In this document: positions 44,319 through 53,655 of the stretch, piece after piece
How positions within the stretch are numbered: the first letter of the stretch is position 1
Layout: every line of letters starts with the position of its first letter
DNA from: Flavobacterium ichthyis
Lineage (GTDB): Bacteria > Bacteroidota > Bacteroidia > Flavobacteriales > Flavobacteriaceae
DNA length: 64,000 bases
Assembly: GCF_009915155.1 (NCBI RefSeq)
Contig: NZ_JAABLM010000009.1
Span: forward strand, 1 to 64,000
Direction of reading: 5' to 3'
The notes under the pieces: model-generated
The model's database searches: none
Told to the model about the DNA's origin: nothing
The model's input: only the letters and a program-made list of their open reading frames with translations
Translations under genes and position numbers: made by a program

Positions 44319-44829
44319 TCTTTTTTTTGTAAAGATAATTGGTTTTTTTAAAATATTTTTTTCATTTATTTTTTAAACATTGAGAAGTTAAGGTTTTGTT
44401 GTATTTACCAATCATCAGTTGAAACTCTGAAACTTTGGTTTTTTTTTACATTCATAAGGTAAGGAAAGTTAAGGTATGCTTTGCGGAGTCTCAAAGGCGC
44501 AAAACTGTTGCTATTTTCGAAACTTTGAAACTCTGAAAACTTTGATTTTTTTTCAACATTTAGAAGTTAAGAAAAGTTAAGGTTTTTCTCGCAGAGGCGC
44601 GAAGGCGCAAAACTGTTGCTATTTTCGAGACTTTGAAACTTGAAGCTTGAAACTTTGAAACTTGAAACCTGAAATTTGAAACTTTTTAAAAAACAACCTT
44701 TCCAAAAAAGCAGCAAGATAACTTTTTAGCCCCGTCCTGAAGTTTCGGGAGAAGCGGGAATTGCCTTTCCTGAAAATGCCTGATGATTCGCTTCTGAAAA
44801 AAATATATCTTTGCGCAAAATTATTTTTT
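44319..44829. repeat. Repeat-rich intergenic region before dapD, no gene
   Basis: No ORF is credible. A unit of about 108 bases occurs in tandem: a partial copy from about 44377, copies from about 44448 and 44556. Copies two and three share an exact 25-base string beginning GGCGCAAAACTGTTGCTA (44496-44520 and 44604-44628). Downstream comes a run of degenerate (T)GAAACT(T) units (44629-44685). At 44731-44760 a string GCCCCGTCCTGAAGTTTCGG precedes the dapD promoter and resembles the palindromic core at 12.97 kb. The dapD -7 box is at 44806-44813. Confidence 0.6.
44806..44813 (+). promoter_or_regulatory. -7 promoter box for dapD
   Basis: TATCTTTG, 16 bases before the dapD ATG, an exact TAnnTTTG match. 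The complementary strand has TAATTTTG two bases further on, so the site could also fire leftwards. Confidence 0.5.
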
Positions 44830-45648
44830 ATGACTGCTTTACAAACTACTATTGAAAATGCTTGGGAAAACCGCGCTTTGTTACAAGAAGAATCTACTAC
44901 GAAGGCTATTCGGGAAGTAATTGAACTTTTGGATTTAGGAAAACTTCGTGTGGCTGAACCGTTGGAAAATGGCGGTTGGCAAGTGAATGAATGGGTAAAA
45001 AAAGCGGTGGTGATGTATTTTCCTATTCAGAAAATGGAAACTTTGGAAGCGGGAATTTTTGAATACCACGATAAAATGCCGTTGAAACGCAATTATGCCG
45101 AAAAAGGAATTCGTGTGGTTCCAAATGCGGTGGCGCGACATGGTGCTTATATTTCGAGTGGTGTAATTTTGATGCCAAGCTACGTAAATATCGGGGCTTT
45201 TGTGGATGAAGGGACGATGGTGGACACTTGGGCTACGGTGGGAAGTTGTGCTCAAATTGGAAAAAATGTTCACTTGAGTGGTGGTGTTGGAATTGGTGGC
45301 GTTTTGGAACCGCTTCAAGCAGCTCCTGTAATTATAGAAGATGGCGCATTTATTGGTTCGAGATGTATAGTGGTGGAAGGCGTTCGCGTGGAAACAGAAG
45401 CGGTTTTGGGGGCGAATGTTTGCTTAACAGCTTCAACGAAAATTATTGATGTTACGGGTGACGAACCTGTTGAAATGAAAGGTGTTGTTCCTGCGAGATC
45501 GGTTGTGATTCCTGGAAGTTACACGAAAAAATTTGCCGCTGGAGAATACCAAGTGCCCTGTGCATTAATCATCGGAAAAAGAAAACCTTCGACTGATTTA
45601 AAAACTTCTCTGAACAATGCGTTGAGAGAATATGATGTGGCGGTTTAG
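44830..45648 (+). CDS. dapD: 2,3,4,5-tetrahydropyridine-2,6-dicarboxylate N-succinyltransferase
   Basis: 272 residues. It succinylates tetrahydrodipicolinate in the lysine/diaminopimelate pathway, which also feeds peptidoglycan. A helical N-terminal domain is followed by a left-handed beta-helix of hexapeptide repeats (about 105-235: GAYISSGVILMPSYVNIGAF, then DTWATVGSCAQIGKNVHLSG, VGIGGVLEPLQAAPVIIEDG) and the C-terminal VIPGSYTKKF. The ATG at 44830 (MTALQTTIENAWENR) matches the family start and sits behind a -7 box. Confidence 0.96.
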   Translation: MTALQTTIENAWENRALLQEESTTKAIREVIELLDLGKLRVAEPLENGGWQVNEWVKKAVVMYFPIQKMETLEAGIFEYHDKMPLKRNYAEKGIRVVPNAVARHGAYISSGVILMPSYVNIGAFVDEGTMVDTWATVGSCAQIGKNVHLSGGVGIGGVLEPLQAAPVIIEDGAFIGSRCIVVEGVRVETEAVLGANVCLTASTKIIDVTGDEPVEMKGVVPARSVVIPGSYTKKFAAGEYQVPCALIIGKRKPSTDLKTSLNNALREYDVAV

Positions 45649-45732
45649 ATATTTAGGATTTTAGATATAGGATTGATGACTTTAGAATTTTGCTACTTTA
45701 CAACTCTGAAACTTTTGCAACTCTAAAAGAAT

Positions 45733-46809
45733 ATGAAAATACTTGTAATCCAGATGAAGATGATTGGTGATGTTTTGGTGAGTTCTATAATTTGCAATAA
45801 TTTAAAAAGTGAATATCCAAATGCGCAAATCGATTATTTGATTTACCCGTTCACAGTTCCAGTTGTGGAAAATAATCCTAACATTGACAATTTAATTTTA
45901 TTTGAAGAAAAATATTCAAAAAGTAAGTGGCAACTGTTGCAATTTATCCTGAAAATTAGAAAGCAAAAATACGATATTGTAATTGATGCTTATGGCAAAC
46001 TTGAAAGTGCTATTATCACAAAGTTTTCAGGTGCATCAAAAAGAATTGGTTATCGACAGAAAGAAAAACTGAATGCGTATAATATAGCTGTAGATCATCA
46101 TGATTTTCCAAAAAGTTATGCTGGCTTGGCAATTGAAAGGAGAGAAAATCTTTTTAAAGATCTGATGACCGAGCCTATCGAAAATCATCCGAAACTTTTT
46201 GTTACCGCAAAAGAAAAACAAGATGCTTACAATATTTTCTTGTCTAACGGAATAAATCCGGAGAAAGAAAACGTATTGATGCTAAGCATATTAGGAAGCG
46301 ATTTGGATAAAACCTACCCTGAAAAATATTTGGTAAAACTTATTGAATTAATAGCAAAGCAGGAAAACATAAAACTGCTTTTCAATTACATGCCTAAGCA
46401 ATTTTCTCAAGCCAAAGCTATTTATGACCAATGCTCTCAAGAAGCGAGAGATAAAATTAAACTAGAAATCATCGGTGAAAATCTTCGCTCATTTATGGGA
46501 CTTATGTGGCATTGTAAAATGATGATTGGCAACGATGGTGGCGCAGTAAATATGGCAAAAGCCTTGAATAAACCCACATTTACGATATTCTCACCTTGGA
46601 TTCAAAAAGAAAGCTGGAGTATTTTTGAAGATGGAAATTTTCACAAAGCGGTACATCTAAAGGATTTTGCACCACAACTTTTTTCTAACGTGAATAGGAA
46701 GACACTCAGAAAAAACTATCAAGATTATTACAAACGTTTTGAGCCCTTATTGATACAAGATAGCTTGATTACATTTTTAAACACTCATTTACCCCAACAC
46801 AATGTATAA
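45733..46809 (+). CDS. Family 9 glycosyltransferase (heptosyltransferase-like)
   Basis: 358 residues, GT-B fold, GT9 family, as in WaaC/WaaF/WaaQ enzymes that add heptose to the lipopolysaccharide core. Visible features are KILVIQMKMIGDVLVSSIIC at the N-terminus, the linker region KTYPEKYLVKLIELIAKQEN and the nucleotide-sugar part MIGNDGGAVNMAKALNKPTF. No signal or membrane segment, so it acts on the inner face of the inner membrane. Its last 8 bases overlap the next gene. Whether the donor is a heptose or another sugar cannot be told from the sequence. Confidence 0.88.
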   Translation: MKILVIQMKMIGDVLVSSIICNNLKSEYPNAQIDYLIYPFTVPVVENNPNIDNLILFEEKYSKSKWQLLQFILKIRKQKYDIVIDAYGKLESAIITKFSGASKRIGYRQKEKLNAYNIAVDHHDFPKSYAGLAIERRENLFKDLMTEPIENHPKLFVTAKEKQDAYNIFLSNGINPEKENVLMLSILGSDLDKTYPEKYLVKLIELIAKQENIKLLFNYMPKQFSQAKAIYDQCSQEARDKIKLEIIGENLRSFMGLMWHCKMMIGNDGGAVNMAKALNKPTFTIFSPWIQKESWSIFEDGNFHKAVHLKDFAPQLFSNVNRKTLRKNYQDYYKRFEPLLIQDSLITFLNTHLPQHNV

Positions 46810-47869
46810 GTTTTTAATTTATATTTCGCATCCTTATAGCATCCCGATTGGAAAACCGCTTCAAATGGAGATTGAAAAACGCGGTTACCAAGTCTTTTGG
46901 TTTTCAGAATTAGAATATACCAAAGATTATTTTGTAGGTGATGAAAAAATATTAAACAGCGTTGAAGAGGTGTTAAATTACCAGCCACATATTGTTTTAA
47001 CCGCTACTGATAGCGTTGCTGATTTTTTTTCGGGCATAAAAGTTCAAATTTTTCACGGATTTTCAGCTAATAAGCGACCTTTAATGAGTGACCACTTTAA
47101 AATTAGAGGGTTTTTTGATTTATATACCACTCAAGGTCCTTCTACGACCGAAATTTTTCAACAGCAGGCAAAAAAGTATGGTTTTTTTGAGGTGGTTGAA
47201 ACCGGATGGTCAAAGGTGGATCCTCTTTTTCCGATTGAAAAAAAATCCGAAACAGAAAAACCTATAATTCTAATCTCTTCAACTTTTACTACCAGGTTAA
47301 GCTTGGCAAAAATTGACGAAGTTTATACCGAAATTAAGCGACTGTCTTTAACTGGAAAATATCAGTTTTTGTGCGTATTGCATCCAAAATTAGACCCTGA
47401 AACTAAAGCAAAATTTCAGGATTTAGAAGGCGAATTTTTTCAGTATTTTGACACCACTGATTTAGTTCCATTGTATAAAAAAGCCGATATGATGTTGTCC
47501 GACACTACCTCAGCTATAATTGAATTTTTGTTACAAGAAAAACCCGTAGTTACTTTTAGAACTAACAAGCCGGATGAACATTTAATAGATGTTACTGAGG
47601 TTTCCGAAATTGAAAATGCCATTGCTTTAGCCTTAACAAAGCCCGAAAAAACAATGACCGCAATTAGAGATTATATTACTTGGACACATCCTTATCATGA
47701 CGGAAAATCCAGTGGTAGAGTGATTGACGCCGCTATCAATTTTTTAAACAAAGATAAATCACATCTCAAATCTAAACCGCTGAATCTAATTCGGAAATGG
47801 AAAATGAGAAAACGCTTGAAGTATTTTACTTTAAAATCTTACAATAAGCCCATTACCTTAAAATTATAA
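46802..47869 (+). CDS. CDP-glycerol glycerophosphotransferase-like protein
   Basis: 355 residues, similar in pattern to the TagB/TagF-type transferases that move polyol phosphate from CDP-activated donors: IFHGFSANKRPL (conserved catalytic His), VVETGWSKVDPLF, CVLHPKLDP (second His) and MLSDTTSAIIEFLLQEKPVV. No TagF-type N-terminal domain is present. In a Gram-negative such enzymes may decorate surface glycans with glycerol- or ribitol-phosphate-like groups. It is translationally coupled to GT9 by an 8-base overlap and convergent with the next GT2 gene (12-base gap). Confidence 0.82.
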   Translation: MYKFLIYISHPYSIPIGKPLQMEIEKRGYQVFWFSELEYTKDYFVGDEKILNSVEEVLNYQPHIVLTATDSVADFFSGIKVQIFHGFSANKRPLMSDHFKIRGFFDLYTTQGPSTTEIFQQQAKKYGFFEVVETGWSKVDPLFPIEKKSETEKPIILISSTFTTRLSLAKIDEVYTEIKRLSLTGKYQFLCVLHPKLDPETKAKFQDLEGEFFQYFDTTDLVPLYKKADMMLSDTTSAIIEFLLQEKPVVTFRTNKPDEHLIDVTEVSEIENAIALALTKPEKTMTAIRDYITWTHPYHDGKSSGRVIDAAINFLNKDKSHLKSKPLNLIRKWKMRKRLKYFTLKSYNKPITLKL

Positions 47870-47881
47870 GATAATTTAGTT

Positions 47882-48694
47882 CTATAATTGTTCTATCCCA
47901 TTTGGGATTTTAATTATTTTATGCTTTTCATTATAACTTCTAATCGCATTATTATTGGCCCAATTTTCGGGGCTGGAATATCCACGAGCGTGATCTAGGT
48001 GAATGCATATTGAACTGTATCTTACCTGTTTCGATAACAAGCCATAATTAAATAGTCGTTCTCCTAACTCTCGGTCTAATCCGCCATATTTCATATCGTG
48101 ATTAAATCCGTTCACGGCAATAATATCTTTTTTAAATCCAGACGAATTATGCCCGTTCCATGAACGTTTTGTGGGTGTTACCCAATTCATAAACATCGCA
48201 AAAATCTTGTTATGTGTGAGCTTGGTATTTTTAAACCCTAGTTTTAAACCATTTTTTCTTAACCAAGATAATTGGAAACAATTTTGCGAAATAATATCTG
48301 TTTCGGAAATAAGTTCGGAAATATTCATAGGAAGTTTAAAGTAGCCTCCCGAAAGAAAGTAACCTTCTTGTTTTACTTTAAGATGTGAGGCCACGAAATC
48401 TTTTCGGGGAATACAATCTCCATCAGTAAACAACAAGTAATCAGAACCCGAAACTAAAATGGCTTTATTTAAAATCTTTGATTTTTGAAATCCGTTGTCT
48501 TCGTGCCACACATGAACAATGGGATGCTTAAATTGAGAAGAAAAACTATCGACTAATTCTTTAGTTTTTGATGTTGAACCATCATCGGCAATAATAATTT
48601 CAAAGTCAGTTTCGGTTTGAACGCTATAGCCAATTAAAACTTTGCGTAGCCATTCTTCTGCATTGTAAGTGGTGATGATGATGGATATTTTCAT
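47882..48694 (-). CDS. Family 2 glycosyltransferase
   Basis: 270 residues from the ATG at 48694 (MKISIIITTYNAEEWLRKVL); the open frame is longer by 13 codons without conserved sequence. GT-A fold: EIIIADDGSTSKTKELVDSF, FTDGDCIPRKDF (DxD metal site variant) and GGLDRELGERL as the acceptor-side motif. It closely resembles the other GT2 in this cluster (both have GFxKSKILNKAI). It is cytosolic or membrane-associated and is expected to extend the lipopolysaccharide core or a capsule-like glycan. Confidence 0.88.
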   Translation of the reverse strand: MKISIIITTYNAEEWLRKVLIGYSVQTETDFEIIIADDGSTSKTKELVDSFSSQFKHPIVHVWHEDNGFQKSKILNKAILVSGSDYLLFTDGDCIPRKDFVASHLKVKQEGYFLSGGYFKLPMNISELISETDIISQNCFQLSWLRKNGLKLGFKNTKLTHNKIFAMFMNWVTPTKRSWNGHNSSGFKKDIIAVNGFNHDMKYGGLDRELGERLFNYGLLSKQVRYSSICIHLDHARGYSSPENWANNNAIRSYNEKHKIIKIPNGIEQL

Positions 48695-48736
48695 TGAAAT
48701 TATTGAGAAGCGAAAAATACTATTTTTTACCAAATA

Positions 48737-49498
48737 TTATTTCCAAAACTTCAATTTCTTTTTTAATCTTTTTTTTCTTTGAAAACGATATTGAAAATCA
48801 GCTGTATGTTTCCAAAGAGAATCAAAAATCACCTCTTCTTTTTCGCCTGAAACTTTAGCATATTCATTGCTCATGATGGCTATCATTTCCTTTTTAGGTG
48901 TTAATCTGCGGAGATTTTTCATCCGAAGGTCAAAGTCCATTTTCTTGTGAAATTTCATTCGGTTTAAATCCACCAAATAAAAATTGTAAAGAGCGCTTTC
49001 GTTCTTTTTTATCAGCGTGTTTCCGGGAGAATGGTCTAAAAATTCTATTCCTTTTTGATGCAATTGGTAGCAAAAGCGTGTAAATTGTCTCAGAATAATT
49101 TCATTTTCCGGGAATTCAGGGTTTTGCACTAGTTCTCTAAAAGTTAAATCGCAATTTAAATGTTCGCTTAAATAATAACTCTCTTTTAATCCTATAATAT
49201 CATAATTTTCAAAAAAAGCGATGGGTTGCGGAGTTCCTATTCCGTTTTCTATCAAATAATTTGCAAATTCAAATGAACGTCTTGCTTTCGATTTTCTGAA
49301 ATAACGGTACACAAATTTGTTTACCAAATTAGGCTTTTTGAAAGACTTGATGTTAATGGTTTTTCCCTCAAAATCAAAAAGTTTAATTTGATTTCTTTTT
49401 CGATCATCAAATTTTTTTCCTGATGTTGCAAAATTTTTAATTAGGTTTTGCAATAGGGCTTTCTTTCCTTTGAAATCAGGGTGTAACTTTAAATTCAT
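48737..49498 (-). CDS. Kdo/heptose kinase-like protein (lipopolysaccharide kinase InaA family)
   Basis: 253 residues with a minimal protein-kinase-like fold as in WaaP/KdkA/InaA enzymes that phosphorylate Kdo or heptose in the lipopolysaccharide inner core. Visible are the catalytic loop LDHSPGNTLIKKN (Asp and Asn positions of the kinase loop) and the metal-binding FYLVDLNRMKF. It is basic overall with Lys/Arg-rich ends, suiting a membrane-associated enzyme. It lies 42 bases from the preceding GT2 and 34 bases from the following GT2, all on the same strand. Confidence 0.82.
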   Translation of the reverse strand: MNLKLHPDFKGKKALLQNLIKNFATSGKKFDDRKRNQIKLFDFEGKTINIKSFKKPNLVNKFVYRYFRKSKARRSFEFANYLIENGIGTPQPIAFFENYDIIGLKESYYLSEHLNCDLTFRELVQNPEFPENEIILRQFTRFCYQLHQKGIEFLDHSPGNTLIKKNESALYNFYLVDLNRMKFHKKMDFDLRMKNLRRLTPKKEMIAIMSNEYAKVSGEKEEVIFDSLWKHTADFQYRFQRKKRLKKKLKFWK

Positions 49499-49532
49499 TT
49501 GGTACTTTTATAAAATGTAAAACTAAATAAAT

Positions 49533-50324
49533 TTAACGACTTAAATATTGATGTACTCCATTTTCAATCCGAATTGTTTTTTCTAGAATTGTTTTTTGTT
49601 CAATAGCGTTGTTGAGTTCGAGATTATGTTTAGAATTTGTTTTATGAAAAATATGGAAAACAATTCCGGCATACCGAAGTCTTTTGGCTAAAACTCCTTT
49701 GTTTCCCATTCTAATTACCAAGTCAGAATCTTCCCTGCCCCAACCTTCAAAATCTTCATTGTAACCATTTATTTCTATGAAATCTTTCCTCCAATAAGAC
49801 ACGTTGCAACCTCTAAATTTTTTAGAAATTCCTTGATGAGGTTTGTATAATTGTGCCAAAAATGGAAAGTATAAGGTTCTGGTTTTGTTTTTAATTTCTT
49901 TAGAAAAAAGGTTAAATGTAATTTTCTTTTTTCGAAAAATTTCATTTACAAAATCAGGCAAAATATTAACTCGAGAGCCATATAAATAAACGTTTGACTT
50001 TGCGTTAGTAATATGATCTTTTACAAAATTTTTATCGAGAATACAATCTCCATCCGCTTGAATTATGTAGTCAGCATCGGTTTCTGCAATAGCTTTATTT
50101 AGAATTTTAGACTTCCTAAATCCTTTGTCGTCCTGCCAGAAATGTTTAACTGAGGTATCTATTTTTTTTGAAAAAATATCAATCAATGCTTTGGTTTCTT
50201 TTGTTGAACCATCATCTGCAATAAGAATCTCATTTGGCAACTGAGTTTGATTTTGAACGCTTTTGAGGACCAATTCTAAAGCATTAGGCCAATTGTATGT
50301 GGAAATTAAAAGTGCCGTTTTCAT
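49533..50324 (-). CDS. Family 2 glycosyltransferase
   Basis: 263 residues. N-terminal TALLISTYNWPNALELVLKS, EILIADDGSTKETKALIDIF, QADGDCILDKNF (metal-binding DxD region), NGYNEDFEGWGREDSDLVIR (the ED motif of GT2 acceptor sites) and GVLAKRLRYAGIVFHIFH. It is paralogous to the GT2 at 47.9 kb. Its ATG overlaps the stop region of the GT4 gene by 4 bases, so the two are coupled. The product should act on the cytosolic face of the inner membrane. Confidence 0.9.
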   Translation of the reverse strand: MKTALLISTYNWPNALELVLKSVQNQTQLPNEILIADDGSTKETKALIDIFSKKIDTSVKHFWQDDKGFRKSKILNKAIAETDADYIIQADGDCILDKNFVKDHITNAKSNVYLYGSRVNILPDFVNEIFRKKKITFNLFSKEIKNKTRTLYFPFLAQLYKPHQGISKKFRGCNVSYWRKDFIEINGYNEDFEGWGREDSDLVIRMGNKGVLAKRLRYAGIVFHIFHKTNSKHNLELNNAIEQKTILEKTIRIENGVHQYLSR

Positions 50325-51424
50325 TTAGAAATTCTTTTATAAAGGTTGAGCGTTTTTAAAGCACAATGTTGAGTGGTGTAGTTTTTGGTAAATAAATCAT
50401 AAGCTTTTTGCGCAAATTTATTTTTTAAATCTTCATTAAAAATCAGTTGGTTTATTTTTTCCGCCAATGATTTATAATCTTTTACTTCTGTTAAAAAGCC
50501 ATTTTCTCCATCGATTAAAATTTCGGGAATACCACCTGCAGCGGTAGAAACAACAGGCGTTTTTTTATAAAAAGATTCGTAGATTGTTAAAGGAAATCCC
50601 TCTCTTTCTGAACTCATCACGTACAGCTCAAATTCGGAAATAAAGCTTGATGCATTTTCTAAAAACCCAACTAAGGAAATATTATTTTGAAGTTGATATT
50701 GCTCGATTAATGCTGTAATTTCCGGTGTAATTTTTGGGTTAATACTTCCTAATTGAATCAGATGAACGTTTCTGATATTTTTAATATTTATCAATTCATT
50801 CATTGCCAAAATAAGCGTCGGCAAATCTTTCGCTTTAACATGATTAGCAATATTACCAATTATAAACTTAGATTGCTCAATTTTTAAAAAGTCTTTTAAC
50901 TTATAGTTGGGCTCTTTTATCCTAGAAACTGATATCCCGTCATATATTACCTCTAACTTTCGATGGTTTTTAGGGCTTAAAATTTGCGAAAATTCATTTT
51001 TAACTTTTTTAGAAACGCAAATTACCGCTGATATATTTTTGTAATTATACTTCAGTTTACTTAACACGCTACTACTGTTTCCCATTCCTTTTTTTGAAAA
51101 AACCGTAGGCGTTTTTAAACTGTAAAGAATATCTGACAATGTAAAAACCGTCAGAGAATCACTCGTATGTAAGTGAATTACATCTGGCAGTTCTTGTTTG
51201 ACAATCTTTTTTATCAATTTATAATTAGAAAATTTATTTAGTTTTTTTTGATCAGAAGTCAAAAACTTAATATTGTGTCTTCCACATTCACTCTCGAGAG
51301 GACTATTTTTAACGCCAAAAACTACGCTTGCCACATTCAGTAATTCTAATTCCGAAATTAAATCGATTAACTGCTGCTCATTACCTCCCCAACTACGAGC
51401 TCCTGAAATATGCAAGACTTTCAT
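50321..51424 (-). CDS. Family 4 glycosyltransferase
   Basis: 367 residues from the ATG at 51424 (MKVLHISGARSWGGNEQQL), the usual GT4 start; the open frame extends 32 codons further into the divergent promoter and beyond. GT-B fold: glycine-rich SGARSWGGNEQQ, FIIGNIANHVKAKDLPTLIL, and the donor-site SEREGFPLTIYESFYKKTPV followed by STAAGGIPEIL. It starts the leftward operon of four envelope-glycan genes. It shares a divergent promoter region with the Sua5-like gene. Confidence 0.92.
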   Translation of the reverse strand: MKVLHISGARSWGGNEQQLIDLISELELLNVASVVFGVKNSPLESECGRHNIKFLTSDQKKLNKFSNYKLIKKIVKQELPDVIHLHTSDSLTVFTLSDILYSLKTPTVFSKKGMGNSSSVLSKLKYNYKNISAVICVSKKVKNEFSQILSPKNHRKLEVIYDGISVSRIKEPNYKLKDFLKIEQSKFIIGNIANHVKAKDLPTLILAMNELINIKNIRNVHLIQLGSINPKITPEITALIEQYQLQNNISLVGFLENASSFISEFELYVMSSEREGFPLTIYESFYKKTPVVSTAAGGIPEILIDGENGFLTEVKDYKSLAEKINQLIFNEDLKNKFAQKAYDLFTKNYTTQHCALKTLNLYKRISK

Positions 51425-51436
51425 AAAATTTATTTG

Positions 51437-51452
51437 TTTCTTTGCAAATATA
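51437..51452. promoter_or_regulatory. Back-to-back divergent -7 boxes
   Basis: TTTCTTTG (plus, 51437-51444, one mismatch to TAnnTTTG) abuts the complement of TATATTTG (minus, 51445-51452, exact). They share the palindrome TTTGCAAA in the 48-base gap between the GT4 and Sua5-like start codons. Confidence 0.5.
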
Positions 51453-51472
51453 ACTCCAATTTTAAAATACTG

Positions 51473-52042
51473 ATGCAAGAGATTAACCAAGAAATCCATA
51501 ACGCATTTGAAGTTATCCAAAAAGGCGGAATCATTCTCTATCCCACAGAAACTGTTTGGGGAATTGGCTGTGATGCTACAAATGCAGAGGCTGTTGCCAA
51601 AATTTATGCCTTGAAGAAACGCGAGGAAACCAAGTCGATGATTGCTTTGGTCAACGGCGAACGCATGATTTACAATATTTTTAAAGAAATTCCTTCGGTG
51701 GCCTGGGATATTCTAGACTTGTCAGAAAAACCTACCACGCTTATTTTAGACAATCCTAGAAACGTGGCCGAAAATTTAATTTCTCCAGATAAAACTTTGG
51801 GAATTAGAATCATAAAAGAACCATTTGCGTATAAACTTTTGGAACGAATGAAAAAACCACTCGTTTCTACTTCGGCAAATATTTCGGGAATGCCCACTCC
51901 TGTTTCCTTTAAAGAAATTAGCGAAGAGATTTTAAAAGGTGTTGACTATGTTGTAAATTTGCCCAACGAAAAAATGACCGGAAAACCATCCGCCATTATC
52001 AAACTTACTAATGATTGCCAAGTGAAAATTATTAGAAAGTAG
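51473..52042 (+). CDS. L-threonylcarbamoyladenylate synthase (Sua5/YciO/YrdC family)
   Basis: 189 residues. YrdC-type domain that makes threonylcarbamoyl-AMP for the t6A modification of tRNAs reading ANN codons. Conserved parts: GGIILYPTETVWGIGCDATN, KIYALKKREETKSM, RIIKEPFAYKLLERMKKPLV and STSANISGMPT. The C-terminal Sua5 extension is lacking, so it is TsaC-like in size. The ATG at 51473 is preferred, as 21 earlier codons are antisense to the GT4 start. cca follows after 86 bases on the same strand, so both serve tRNA maturation. Confidence 0.93.
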   Translation: MQEINQEIHNAFEVIQKGGIILYPTETVWGIGCDATNAEAVAKIYALKKREETKSMIALVNGERMIYNIFKEIPSVAWDILDLSEKPTTLILDNPRNVAENLISPDKTLGIRIIKEPFAYKLLERMKKPLVSTSANISGMPTPVSFKEISEEILKGVDYVVNLPNEKMTGKPSAIIKLTNDCQVKIIRK

Positions 52043-52128
52043 GTTTTATTTTTCAGTTTTTTGCCACTGATTCACTGATTTTTTTATGATTCAAATCAGC
52101 GGCTAAAACAATTAGCCACGAATAAAAA

Positions 52129-53550
52129 ATGAATTACACCGAATCCTTACAGCATCCCATTTTCAACATTATCTCCAAAGCCGCAAACGAACTTGGTATA
52201 GAAACCTACGTTATTGGTGGTTTTGTAAGGGATTTGATTTTGAAACGAGATTTTAAAAAAGACATTGACATTGTGGCTGTGGGAAGCGGAATTGAGCTTG
52301 CGTTAAAAGTTTCGGAATTATTGCCAAACAAACCCAAAGTTCAAGTTTTTAAAAATTATGGGACTGCAATGTTGCGTTACTTTGACACCGAAATTGAATT
52401 TGTTGGCGCCAGAAAAGAATCCTATAATTTTAATAGCCGAAATCCAGAAGTGGCTCCCGGAACATTAAAAGATGACCAAGACAGGCGCGATTTTACCATC
52501 AACGCTTTGGCTATTTCTCTTAACGAAAATAATTTTGGAGAACTCATTGACCCGTTCAACGGATTGCAAGATTTGGAAGAAAAAATCATCCGAACGCCTT
52601 TAGATCCTAACATCACATTTTCTGATGATCCGTTGCGAATGATGCGTGGCATCCGGTTTGCCGCTCAATTGAATTTTGAAATTGAAAAAAATTCCTTCGA
52701 AGCCATCGCTAATAATAAAGACCGAATTAAGATTATTTCTGGCGAAAGAATTGTGGACGAACTCAACAAAATTTTAATGACCGCAAAACCTTCGGTTGGA
52801 TTTTTGTTGCTTTACCAATCAGGTTTGCTCGATATTATTTTACCAGAATTAACGGCTTTGCAAGGCGTTGACGAATCCGAAGGACAAACGCATAAAGATA
52901 ATTTTTACCATACTTTAGAAGTCGTTGATAATATTGCCCCAAACACCGAAGATGTTTGGTTGCGTTGGGCTGCATTACTTCATGACATTGGAAAAGCTCC
53001 TACCAAAAGACATCATCCTAAAAACGGCTGGTCGTTTCACGGGCATGAATTTGTAGGCGGCAAGATGGTAAAAAAATTATTTACCAGATTACACATGCCA
53101 CTCAATCATAAGCTGAAATACGTGGCTAAAATGGTCATGATGAGTTCACGTCCCATAGTTTTGTCACAAGATTTGGTTACGGATTCTGCCGTAAGACGAT
53201 TGGTTTTTGACGCTGGCGAAGACATCGAAGATTTGATGATTTTGTGCGAAGCCGATATCACTACCAAAAATCCAAATAAGTTTAAAAAATACCATAACAA
53301 TTTTAAAATTGTCCGCCAAAAAATCGTGGAAGTGGAAGAACGTGACCACGTTAGAAATTTCCAACCGCCAATTACAGGTGAAGAAATTATGGAAACTTTC
53401 AACCTAAAACCAGGACGCGAAATTGGTGTGTTGAAAGAAGCCATTAAAGAAGCCATTCTCGAAGGAGAAATCCCGAACGAGTATAATGCCGCATACGAAT
53501 TTATGATGCAAAAAGCGAAAAAAATGGGGTTGGAAAAAGTTGCTAAATAA
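52129..53550 (+). CDS. cca: CCA-adding tRNA nucleotidyltransferase with HD domain
   Basis: 473 residues. It adds or repairs the 3' CCA of tRNAs. The class II nucleotidyltransferase head has [24 protein letters not shown] (catalytic DxD) and [15 protein letters not shown]. The neck has [18 protein letters not shown]. The C-terminal HD hydrolase domain has [17 protein letters not shown] (His-Asp) and [13 protein letters not shown]. The HD part is likely to carry 2',3'-cyclic phosphodiesterase or phosphatase activity, as in other bacteria. It is cytosolic. The region after the stop is low-complexity. Confidence 0.95.
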   Translation: MNYTESLQHPIFNIISKAANELGIETYVIGGFVRDLILKRDFKKDIDIVAVGSGIELALKVSELLPNKPKVQVFKNYGTAMLRYFDTEIEFVGARKESYNFNSRNPEVAPGTLKDDQDRRDFTINALAISLNENNFGELIDPFNGLQDLEEKIIRTPLDPNITFSDDPLRMMRGIRFAAQLNFEIEKNSFEAIANNKDRIKIISGERIVDELNKILMTAKPSVGFLLLYQSGLLDIILPELTALQGVDESEGQTHKDNFYHTLEVVDNIAPNTEDVWLRWAALLHDIGKAPTKRHHPKNGWSFHGHEFVGGKMVKKLFTRLHMPLNHKLKYVAKMVMMSSRPIVLSQDLVTDSAVRRLVFDAGEDIEDLMILCEADITTKNPNKFKKYHNNFKIVRQKIVEVEERDHVRNFQPPITGEEIMETFNLKPGREIGVLKEAIKEAILEGEIPNEYNAAYEFMMQKAKKMGLEKVAK

Positions 53551-53655
53551 AAAAGTTTCAAAGTGGCAGAGTTGCAAAATAGCAAAGTAATAAAGTTTTA
53601 AATTGGCAAAATTTCAATGTCTCATTTCAAAAGTAAAATTATAAAATCCATTATA

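Noticed and set aside
44319..44829. CRISPR array in the repeat-rich gap before dapD
   Set aside because: There are only two or three copies, with spacing and decay unlike CRISPR repeats, and no cas genes are present.
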